In this document: positions 11,630 to 21,175 of the stretch, piece after piece
Position numbering within the stretch: position 1 is the first letter of the stretch
Layout: every line of letters starts with the position of its first letter
Origin: Hygrocybe punicea
Lineage: Eukaryota; Basidiomycota; Agaricomycetes; Agaricales; Hygrophoraceae
Length of the DNA stretch: 64,000 nucleotides
Direction: 5' to 3'
NCBI GenBank assembly: GCA_963556145.1
Contig: OY744469.1
Coordinates: forward strand, 4,250,767 to 4,314,766
Program-made: the position numbers and the translations under genes
The notes under the pieces: generated by a model
What the model saw: only the letters and a program-made list of their open reading frames with translations
The model's database searches: none
What the model was told of the DNA's origin: nothing

Positions 11630-12562
11630 ATAGTCTTGCCCTGGCCATTGAGGCGTTGTAGTACATGTAATAATAATAAGAAAATCCTGCCACCCTTCCC
11701 TATATGGCAACTCGACCCCATTTGGGACATCAGCAAATCCTGGTTGAAATTCTCGTGCATGTGTTCAACAAGACTTGTCGTTTTCAACAATGACGCGACA
11801 ACAGGTGCGGATGCCAGAGCACCCCAGGTAAGTCTTCCGTTTATCCTTTTCATTTATTCTACTAACTAATTATTAATAAACAGTTTTATTTTGTTTTTGC
11901 CACACCCTCATGCCAAACGAACACGAACGCAACAGCAACAAGCAGATGTGGTGCGGGCAACAAGGATACAGGGGATGCAGCCATGAACGGGGACAACCCA
12001 GGCCAACCACGACAGCAAGAATGAGGACAATGGGAATGAGGACCATGACGTAAATAAGAATGAGGATGAATGCGACGACGGCGAGAACGGGGAAGACGAC
12101 GACACAGTGGGCACGGGAACTATGACAACGGGAAGACGACAACAAGCAGGGCCAATGAAGATGAGGACGACGAGGAGGGCAGTGGGCATGGGAACCATGG
12201 ATGATGGAAATGAGGACGATCAGATGGGGAAACGGGACCATGGAGCCTGCGACAAGGATGACAGCAACAGGGACGACAAGGACGGAAACGGCGAGGATGG
12301 GATGGCAAACAGGACAGCAACGACAACATGAATGGGAACAGAGCCACATGGTAACGACAAGGATGACGAGGATGAGGATGAGGATGGGGACGACAATGAC
12401 AACGATGGGGACAATGAGGACAGGGATGGGGATGGGGACAATGGCGGGGTCCAGGATGGGGATGGGGACAATGACAGGGATGAGGACGACGAGAGTGACG
12501 AGGATGGGGATGAGGGTGAGGATGGGGAGGGGTGTGGACATCAGGGGAACACTGGTATGTAA
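11630..12562 (+). pseudogene. Spliced gene copy in the right foldback arm with acidic repeat tract
   Basis: An exon matching the left-arm copy (PIWQLDPIWDISKSW) ends at 11827. A 56-nt intron (11828-11883) follows, with GTAAGT, a CTAAC-type branch site and CAG, then an Ala/Thr/Asn-rich exon. In the spliced frame a stop comes soon after, near 12019. A separate frame at 12332-12562 encodes a strongly acidic Asp/Gly/Glu/Asn repeat ending GCGHQGNTGM. The two parts are not in one frame as I read them, so a further intron or a frameshift would be needed to join them. Function unknown. Confidence 0.4.
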
Positions 12563-12863
12563 TTGTGTTGGTCCCTCCCTTTCCCTCTTTGCCCTTCCCC
12601 TCCTCCCCCCTCCTTTCCCTTCTCCCCCTGACTGGCTCCTACCCCTTCTCCCCCTTCTCATCCTGCCTACCATCCACCATCCCCACCTCCCATCCACCTC
12701 CTGCCCCCTCTCCCCCTGCCCACCCCCTGCCCACCCCTGCCATTGCCCCCTCTCCTGTCCTCTCCTCCACCTCCACCTCCCTGCCTTTCCCCTGATGAAG
12801 TAGAATACCATGTATTTAGGTAAAATAATTATTTAATTTGCTATATCTATTTTAAGTAGTTGC

Positions 12864-13215
12864 ATGTCCCAGGTCTCTAATTGGCTGTCCCAGGTCTGTA
12901 TGGGGATGTCCCAGGTCTATAGTGGGATGTCCCAGGGCTGTCACAGGGATGTCCCAGGTCTCTAATGGGCTCACCCAGGGTTGTATGGGGATGTCCCAGG
13001 TCTATAGTGGGATGTCCCAGGGATGTCACTGGGACATCCCAGGATTGTAATAGGATGTTCCAGGACTCTGATGGGATGTCCCAGGACTGTAATGGGATGC
13101 CCCAGGTCTCTGATGGGATGTCCCACTGCTGTTCATGGGATGCCTCAAGTCTATATTAGAATGTCCCAGGTCTGTTTATGGGATGTCCCACTTCAGTTCA
13201 TAGGATATCCCTGCA
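12864..13215. repeat. 20-22-bp minisatellite built on GGGATGTCCC
   Basis: About fifteen imperfect units of the type GGGATGTCCCAGGTCTGTAA. The core GGGATGTCCC is close to its own reverse complement (GGGACATCCC), and some units occur in that inverted form. No gene is supported here. Confidence 0.8.
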
Positions 13216-14040
13216 CGGTACCAGAGCCAGCAAACATGTATACAAAGAATCTTCTACTATCATGCTTATAATAACTCAGTGTCAGACATGGGCTATTCTA
13301 CTGTCCTTTCACAAGATATCTATACACTCTCCCAGTTCATTCTCTTGAATCTCAGAACATTCTGGAGACAAATCAACATGTTGCATTTTGATTGGCTAAC
13401 ATCTAATATTTAGTTTGAATAGTAGATAATACAGTCAGTTCCATAAGCAGAATGTTCTTTAAGCAGCTTCTCAATATTATGTCAAAGAATATTAATTGTT
13501 CTCTTCTCGTTTCCTTGTCCATCATAATTTAATATGCTCTGTCATGAAGACTGAGTAGCTATATGATTGCAATCTTGACAACCAACATCATCCACCTGAA
13601 TTGGCTGTGGTCAACCGGAGTCTACAAGTCACATGCATGTAGCTATACAGCTATCATATGTTGTATATGATGGCTACTAATATTCCATTGACTAATAACC
13701 ACACTATCATTGTGGCCACAGCAAAAAAAAATATTTCAAAGAAATATCCAAAAATTAGTTTGGGACATCCCAAATGACCCCCTGGGACATTCCATTGTCC
13801 CAATGCTTTGGACCAGGGACAGCCCAGGGACATGGATATTAGCCCTGGGCCAGACCTGTTATTTCTCAACATGTAGATGTAACATACGACCCATTCAGTT
13901 ACATCTACAAGTTTAGGAAATCGGGTGGCCTGAAGTGGATCCCACCCAGGTTTATACAAATATTTTGGCACCACTTGTAATTCAGAAAATGAAGATACAT
14001 TGCAAATATGTGAAATACATTTACATCCCCAGGTCAGCTG
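13216..14040. other. AT-rich interval with inverted GGGACA motifs and a hairpin
   Basis: No gene is supported. Bases 13761-13833 contain several GGGACATCCC/GGGACA motifs, the inverse of the array at 12864-13215. The region between could therefore be a small element with subterminal repeats. A perfect 12-bp stem (TGTAGATGTAAC, 13872-13883 with 13898-13909) encloses a 14-nt loop. Confidence 0.45.
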
Positions 14041-14046
14041 CCTTTT

Positions 14047-15240
14047 TTAGCACCTAATCTTTGCCAATGCTCTGTTTTTTGAAATAGGGTGCTGGGCAGA
14101 AGAATAGCTGGGGAAAATTTGACCACTGCTGGTGAGATAATGCTCAAGGATAGATGACAGGAAATTACCGATTCCACCATACCAGAAGTTCTTCAACTTC
14201 CTCTTTCTCATCGACGTCATCAAAAAGTTCTGATACACTATTATAGAACCATTCAGAGTCCATGACTGTGTCTGATCTAGAAAACACTGCTGAGGAACAA
14301 AGCGCGAATTGGACCTACAGGACAAAAAGTCAGTCTGATGTGGATGTGGTTTTCAATTGAAGCAAAGATACTTGAGTTGTGATGTATGCGATGGAAGCTA
14401 ACGTAATGCTGGTCATTCTGTGAATTTGAGCATTCTCGGATCGCGTGGCCTTTGCTTCCTTCTCGATGGAGCTAGGTGACGTGAAAACGTGCTTGTATGC
14501 CTGAACTTTATGATCAACACAAGATATGGAGAGTTAAATATGAGTAGTCACCTTGACAAGAAGGGAATTCCTAAAGAGTCCCTTTCATGGGTCCTCTGGG
14601 TCATAGTTAGAATCTGCATACAGGAAGATAGGCCATTGATCACCAGGGATCATCATCTCTCCGCTCTGGAGTTTCTCCTTGACCCTATGGTGACCTGATA
14701 GCAGCATTTGCAAGAGAGGAGGACCAGTTAGCAAGAGTCATACTCTGCTGACATCCAGTCTACTCCTGCAGGGCAGAGTAGTGCGCCTGTGCGTTCATGG
14801 TGGAAACCACGGTCAACCTTGACATTTCGAGCAAGGGGAGGATTGAGGGATTCTCCTCTCGGGGTAATCCATTCAATAATGGAACCTTTTAAGCTTTTCA
14901 TGTCATTGGACCTAGCGCTGGCACAACCTTTCTGGATCTGTTCATGAAAAACATTTTGGAGTTATGGGTAGATCAATGGAAGGCATAGATCTGACATACC
15001 ATATCCGCAATTGTCACAATATCCTCATCAGCGCTGTTCATGAGATGCTATTCGAGACCTGGCACCATTTGGAGCAGAGTTCCGAAAACATGATGTTCCT
15101 GCCATTGCCTAGGAAAGAATGCCACCGTGACATTGATATGCAGTCTCTCCCTTTGGGCATGGAATCTCTCATATGGTCAATCCTAGTTTCCCTATGACTC
15201 TTCCATGTCCCGCATACGTGCGAAACATCAGTGCACCACA
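14047..15240 (-). pseudogene. DUF6698-like hypothetical protein, broken
   Basis: Reading the minus strand gives exons with sequence I associate from memory with basidiomycete proteins of the DUF6698 type. These include a segment with PIFLYADSNYDPEDP (about 14560-14650), a segment with AYKHVFTSPSSIEKEAK (about 14430-14510), and a C-terminal exon with VEELLVWWNR joined by a short intron to QIFPSYSSAQHP (about 14050-14250). Within the first segment a Trp codon appears to have become TGA. The parts toward 15240 are too degraded to order. Function of the family is unknown to me. It is a TE-island remnant rather than a working gene. Confidence 0.55.
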
Positions 15241-15551
15241 CACGACCTGCGTGACTTACGCCGATCTACATGTGCGTGGCTTCGACATCTTCGCTGTATC
15301 TTAACCGAGCAACCTGGTCTCAATACACTGAAACACCACCGCTAAACTACACATTTGGACACCGAGTCCGATACCAGAAATGTAATTCATCTGGTTTATC
15401 TTCTTCTTTTCACTGACTTTCATGTGATATTCACCATTATTTCAAATCCTTCGCCATTCCGTTACCGTTTCATCATTTTCATGCGATATCTCACCGTGTT
15501 TCTATTTCACTTGTCCACCCTTAAACTCCTATCCTCTAAAGTATAAAAAAA
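15241..15551. other. Interval left of the MULE
   Basis: Pyrimidine-rich, no gene seen. The last nine bases, ATAAAAAAA (15543-15551), form the left target duplication of the MULE. Confidence 0.5.
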
Positions 15552-15590
15552 GGCTTATTCTATTTGGCACCCCGGGGAGCCACTTAGTCA
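15552..15590 (+). repeat. Left terminal inverted repeat of the MULE
   Basis: 39 bp, exact reverse complement of 33578-33616, flanked by the 9-bp duplication ATAAAAAAA. Confidence 0.92.
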
Positions 15591-17400
15591 TCCAGGCACA
15601 ATCGGAGATTGGGGGCACTTTCGATGTCATGGCTCCCACCGATGTCAATCTCATATCATATCTGGAATCTTATCACATGCAGCTGTACAAAAGGCTAGGC
15701 ACGTTCGGGTTAACCCGCGGTTTTGCCTAAAGGTCGGGTACAGGGTAGCGCATCAACAACAACAACGTCAACATGGTGCCCACCAAGGGGCTGGCTTGGC
15801 AACAGTGCTGGTGATGACCTACGGCTGCGAGGATACGAAACCAGGACGGCGATGGTGGCGACCCAGAAGCTGGCAACCGCTCCCAGTTCAACCCGTCAAT
15901 TCTCACCTTGGCCCTCAGCTTTCTGATTCTGCAGCAAACCAACACCCACTCGCTGTCCTGGGCCCACAAAGTCTTTTTCAAGTACCGGATCGTCCAAGTC
16001 ATCCGACCTGGACTTCCGCTGACTCCACAACTCACAATGATCCTTTTATGCATATCCCGCACCGCCCAGCAAAACTCTCTCTTCTGAATCCCTGCTCTCT
16101 AGTACATGCACACATTCTCCCACTCTCTCGCCCATAGGGCTCCCCCCGCCACTCGCACCAGGGTCCGCTGGCAACCCTATAGTGCTCTGCCTGCTTCTCT
16201 CCCCTCTCGCTCGCCTCCCATGTCTTACTTGAATACCCCAGCATCTTCTGCCTCCTCTTTACCCCTCTCTACCACATCGAAATCGGACGATGCGAGCGGG
16301 CCCTGGGCGATGCTCTCGAGTGGCGGCTTTGGGTTGGAAAAACACCACTACCATCGCCAGCGGCCTCCACATCAGCACCGAACGTCGTCATACGGACTGT
16401 CGTCAGATGTCACAGTGACAGCGATCTGATGGCGGTTTCCAAATTGACGAAGAGACTACAGACGGAACCGCATATCATTGACCTTCTGTCTTCAACCACG
16501 CTCAGCGTGAGAGGCCTCGCACGTCGTGCAACGCTTCCAGCGAGCGGATTAGCGGAACAGATACCATCGTCTATGACGATGCAATACTCTCAATCCCTGA
16601 AACCAAGAGAACCTCCCCTCGAAGCACCGTCAACGGGATATGACACGATGACGACCACGACACCGATGCGTACGACAATGATGACCGGCCCCCCAATATA
16701 TACTCCGGTGAATGCGGAACAATTCGGCTCAAGTCCAAACAATGTGGCGACACCAACACTGACTTTTTCTCCTTCGTCGACCGAATCTTCAGATGGGGAT
16801 CGCACGATTCACATGGCGAGCTTCATCGATGAACCTACCGGTACGTTTGGCGCAAATGGCTGCTTCGTTCTCGCAAACGAGAACTTCAAGGTGTCACCAC
16901 CTATCGGGGAGAGGGTTTCCGCGCACCCCTATGGAACACCTTATGCCCCCACCAACCCCGCAATGCTCCAAAGCAAGTTCTTCTTTCTTCCACACCCAAA
17001 TGTAGTCAACCTGGACTTCTGCTGATGAACCTATCATGCATATCCCGCACCGCCCAGCAAAACTCCCTCTCTTCTGAATCCCTGCTCTCTAGTTCACCCC
17101 TCCTCAAACCTGGACCCGATAACCCACCACCACGACAGCGCGGGAAGGTTGAAGGGCGTGGCTGCCGTACATTTTCAGAGAAAAGGAACAATCAGCTAAG
17201 TGCCTCTGCTTTCCCCTTGCGATGCCATCATTTTTCATCCTCCGCTGACACAGAAAATCTCGAAATCCTTCGCAACAAGGTTCCTGACCTTTACGGCGAG
17301 GTTGTGGGATCACGGCCCCATCATCTCGCTCACGGACCCCCTCGGCCCCTTGTTCTCTACCCACAGCCAAAAGCCGTGGCTTAGCAAATGCCTCATCCCA
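15591..17400 (+). other. MULE left internal region, unrecognised, with a direct repeat
   Basis: Several overlapping open frames (for example 16429-17025 and 17025-17384), none of which I recognise. A 56-58-bp direct repeat beginning ATGCATATCCCGCACC occurs at 16048-16103 and 17036-17093, and the bases just before each copy also match (TGGACTTC-GCTGA). The region could be a captured host gene fragment, as many MULEs carry, or degraded MULE sequence. No function is assigned. Confidence 0.4.
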
Positions 17401-17401
17401 G

Positions 17402-17460
17402 TCACCTCACGAACACAAACGGCCACGTCAATTGACGTGCGTCCGATGTTTGTGAGGTGA
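17402..17460. repeat. Imperfect 59-bp palindrome
   Basis: Outer arms TCACCTCAC/GTGAGGTGA and a perfect core CACGTCAATTGACGTG (17424-17439) lie within one near-palindromic block. It is upstream of the MULE gene and could form a hairpin or bind a dimeric protein. Role unknown. Confidence 0.7.
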
Positions 17461-18241
17461 ATATTGGGCGTTTGCCCTTGCCCGTGCTGCCCCAGTCCCC
17501 TCATGAACACAATCGAATCGGATCAAGACTGGAACAATTTTGCGTGTGCCTATTAGATCCGGATGGATGAACAATAGCTGTCAGGTACGCATCAAATTGC
17601 TGACCAGTGTGAAAAGCATATTGGAGTGCTGGATCTCAAGGCACTCAACCAGAAACGAAGAAAATTTTCAGTGTAACACCAAGTCTATCGATCAACCGTT
17701 TTGGGAGACAATTGGGCAAGATCCTACTGGCTGCGGCTGCACAGAACGGGGATCACAGACCACAAATTGAGGAACTCATTGGTTGTTGTATGATTTGAAC
17801 CGATTGGTGGGACTCATTCACTGTCATCACACTAATTCACTGTCATCGCACTAGTACTAATGGGTGTAGAGCAATGGCATATGGTGTCGGATCAAGGGAT
17901 TCATGGAATAGCAAAAATGGGTATCATGCTTCCAAATCAAGTTCTGTATACAGCTAACATGCGCTAACAATTCACTTCTGACAAGGAAGGGCCCTCCGCT
18001 ATCCACACCATTTCTACACTGTGAATGTCGTTGGATTGGGTCAATGCTGATGGTGCTGCCAATCTTACTTTAGGGGCTGTACTGATGCTCAATCTCGGGG
18101 AATGCAGATTTCGACTCAGATCAAGTAGCCCTCTTTCGATCTAGCGCAGTTCTCTCTTGGCCAGCGAGAGCTCGCAGATGCAGCCAGGCATATATTAGGT
18201 CCATTGGGTGTCCGTCTGTACCCCTGTTGAGCATTCCCAAA
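17461..18241. other. Upstream region of the MULE gene
   Basis: No supported gene. A short repeat of CACTGTCATC-CACTA occurs at about 17820-17860. It presumably contains the promoter of the gene starting at 18242, but no clear TATA box can be assigned. Confidence 0.4.
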
Positions 18242-19834
18242 GTCATGGGCGGCGGGGACGCAAGTGAGGACTCGGATGGCTCAGACTTCCTTGTCTTTCC
18301 TTCGCTTGGTTCATCTACTGGTTTTACAGCATACGAGTCGTCTACTGCTGATGTTCCTTTTTCCTCAGATGCTCTGGCAACACTCACCATCCAGGAATCA
18401 TTTGACCTTCTAGCAAAGTTCCCCGCTATTCTGCCTGACAACAGCCTTCGTCTCATCGGTTGGTCTCAGACAACCCCTGCAGCCGACCATTTCCCAAGCC
18501 ACTTGTTCCCTTCTCTGAAAGACATCCAAAAGTTTCTTGGCAACCAGCCGGAAAGGTTTTCTCAAGGTTACCGAGCCGTTGTTGTTGAGGTTCAAGGCAA
18601 GTTCTCCGCCTCACATGCTATCCATGTGTTGACCCAGTTTGGGATACAGGCGTTGTCCATATGGTTCATTTTCGCACCACTCGGCAATGGTCCAATGCAC
18701 TGTTATTCCGTAATCGCACCTCCAAATTGTCGGATATCATTGGAACTATTCGTGAACACCAATTATTGGATCCTGACACTTTCGAGGCATTGCTTCAATG
18801 CAAAGCTGATGCCGAGCTCAATGGCTTTCCCATTGATATAGATGTTCCACAGTTGTGTGCGTTGCACGAGCTCCTCAATGACAACTGGCTTGGGGAGCGC
18901 GTTCTTGACGTGTGTAGCCATCTCGTCGCACTCGAACTTCAGTCGCCCAATTCGGAACAAATGAATTGCCCAATCTCATTGATCCTTCCGTCCATATTCG
19001 ACACGCAACTCACTAACGCGTACAATGCGAAACGTCTATCCAAGACGTTGAAGGAACTCCGAGACTCCTTGCTTGCCGATCTTCCCGACTATATGGCGTA
19101 TATTTTCAACAAGAAAGGTGTGCACTGGGCACCTTGTATCGTTTCTATGAAGGAACTTGTCATCTATCAGGGCGATTCGCTTCGCTGGGCAGCCGATGAA
19201 ACTGCACTGGCAAAACTGCAGTGGTTTTTGGCCGACATCACCGACACCCAAGGCCGATGGACAGAAAAGGTACTTCCCACGCCGGAACAAGGGAAAGACA
19301 GCGGGTCGTGTGGGATCATTGCCTTGAACGTCATTCACACATTCATTGATCCAAGTGTGCCATTATGGCGCCAGGAAGACGCAAGTACTTTTCGTCGGAA
19401 CTGGTTGACCAAACTCCTGCTGTTTCATCTAGCATCACTGCGCGAGGTTGACAAGGTTAGTGTTTACGCAATGCCGGAACATTCACCTGAAGCATTTCCT
19501 CCAATAGAGCCCACCTCCTGACGGACTCGCACGGCCTGAGCCTGCGGAAGACAGATCCAGCCTGAGCGGTGACTCAGATGATTCAAATTCAGACACCCTT
19601 CCCGGTCCTGGTCGCAAGCTTGCTGCAGTGGAAGATTCGTTGGTTGGCACCTCCAGATCCCAGCGTCGCGCTCATACGCCACCCCAGCCGACATTCGATC
19701 CGACTGTGCCTCGTTCTCAAAGTGGTTCACCAAGCAAGGCACCAGACGCCCCTTTGGATCCACAGCGCCCACAAATGGGGATGATGTTTGAGACACTCGA
19801 GGGGGCAGTGCATTTCATATATGAATATGAGCGA
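18242..19834 (+). pseudogene. MULE gene, 5' half: Ulp1-type cysteine protease and linker
   Basis: ATG at 18242 starts an acidic N-terminus (MGGGDASEDSDGSDFLVF). An inferred 71-nt intron at 18567-18637 (weak donor GTTACC, acceptor CCCAG) restores one frame into a domain ending in a Ulp1/C48 protease core. That core has His 19123-19125 in KKGVHWAPC, Asp 19174-19176 in IYQGDSL, Gln 19288-19290, and Cys 19309-19311 in DSGSCGIIAL. The order His-Asp-Gln-Cys matches SUMO/ubiquitin-like proteases, which cleave or deconjugate such modifiers. A 52-nt intron (19456-19507) joins in phase 0 to a Ser/Pro-rich linker and the beginning of a FAR1-like domain (MFETLEGAVHFIYEYER), cut at 19834 by the Ty3 LTR. 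No stop codon separates protease from transposase, so a fusion is inferred. Confidence 0.75.
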
Positions 19835-20629
19835 TGTAGAGGGTCCTCGACCCTCTGAGGCCGTAACATCGATATCTAGCGAATCCGCTCGAACCCGACG
19901 TCTCTAGCAATCTACGTTCGAACCCGACGCAACCCGACGCAACCCGATGCATACCGACTAGCACGGCCGCTCACGTACCTGGACGGTCTATCTCCTAAAC
20001 TCACGGAACTTCAAATATCGAAGATAGATCTCATCGGACTGGGATCCCGACATCGGACTTGCCTTATTCACGCCTAGCGTCTCCCTTATGGGGATATAGT
20101 AAAGTATATTGCATCTTTTACGGTTTTTTATATCTTCCACCCATTTTCCCTGTCATCGTCGCCTCGCAACGCTCTTCCTACTTCCCCATTTTTATTCTCC
20201 TTTGTCTCCTCTCATCGGCCGAGGACTCTCGTCCGAATCTAGGTACACAAATTTGTAGTATAAAAACGGTGCCCAAGCGCCGTCTCAGAATAAGAAACCA
20301 GTTCCCCCATTTCCTCTCTCTGAGAATTAAGTCTCTCAGTAAATTCCATCGCACACATTGCTCGTCGGATTCCTCGACGCCCTCCCCGTCGCTCTACCGC
20401 CTTTATCTCTACGTTACTCGTCACCCGACACCCGACCCGCCGTACCCGACATCGTCGGCTTCGTCGGCTTCGATCGGTCTCGATAGATTTCAGTAGTTTA
20501 CTCGGCGGCCTCTTACTCCTTATATCCTATTATCTTACTGAAGCTTGTTAGACTATTCCTAGTCACTTCTACGCTGACCCCACAGGCTTAGGATTATTAT
20601 TCCGCAGCCACCCCGACCTCGCCTTTACA
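19835..20629 (+). repeat. 5' LTR
   Basis: Begins TGTAGAGGGTCC and ends CGCCTTTACA, identical by eye to 28849-29643. A TATA-like box (TATAAAAA) lies at 20259-20266. An open frame of 145 codons inside is present in both LTRs but is unlikely to be a gene. Confidence 0.95.
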
Positions 20630-20631
20630 TC

Positions 20632-20648
20632 TGGAGCCCACCGCGAGG
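20632..20648 (+). promoter_or_regulatory. Probable primer binding site
   Basis: TGGAGCCCACC begins two bases after the LTR and is complementary to a tRNA 3' end of the form GGTGGGCTCCA. The same sequence is kept at 44495-44506 in the old minus-strand relative. The tRNA species is not identified. Confidence 0.65.
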
Positions 20649-21175
20649 AATAGTCTAGCACCACCATAGCTTCCTCTTCCCGTATCCCTCCCTCTGACCG
20701 TCGTCTTCGAGATCTTCCTCGAAGAACTCTTCAACAAGAACTCTCTTTAGCCGCCTTCGACCCGACAATCGACGACGACTTCTTCCAGCTAGTACCCGAC
20801 CACCTCGCTCGACATAACAATCTCCCGCTCGTCTCAGGATCAAACACCCCCCTATATCTTTCATCCGACAGTCTCGAATCGGTCGATATACCGATAATTA
20901 CCATTACACCCGACTCATCCGATCTCAGTTCGACACCCGCATCGCCTACGTCCCCGACTTCGACCTCGTTAGAACCCCCGTCCACGTCTTCGCTCTCGAC
21001 ATCGAAAACTCCGTCATCGTCATCGTCTCCGTCTTCGCTCTCGACATCGAAAACTCCGTCATCGACATCGTCCCCGTCTTCGTCTTCGTCCACGCCGTCA
21101 TCGCCCACGTTACCCGACCCGCTCATCGTACACCCGACAACCGCTTCATCGACATCTCAGCTCCTTCCACCCACA

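Larger units (their letters stand above)
8935..12735. mobile_element. Large foldback (inverted duplication) element
   Basis: Two arms of roughly 1.4-1.5 kb face each other around a spacer of about 90 bp (11296-11386). Outer parts are G-rich on the left (8935-9075) and C-rich on the right (12570-12735) and match in reverse complement. Middle parts are degenerate hexamer tracts. Inner parts (about 10850-11295 against 11386-11840) are nearly identical. The left arm is longer because an 810-bp sequence is inserted in it. No transposase is visible. Outer boundaries are approximate and I could not find a convincing target duplication. Confidence 0.75.

Noticed and set aside
12864..13215. CRISPR-like array
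   Set aside because: Units are contiguous and degenerate, without unique spacers, in a eukaryotic genome. This is a minisatellite.
20059..20496. A 145-codon frame, repeated exactly at 29073-29510
   Set aside because: It is inside both LTRs, covers the TATA box and transcript start region, and has no domain. The identity is due to LTR duplication, not to selection on a protein.
20731..21126. An acidic Asp/Val/Gly-rich minus-strand frame
   Set aside because: It is the complement of the Ser/Thr/Pro-rich gag upstream reading. The sense frame is the one kept in the 44-kb relative.
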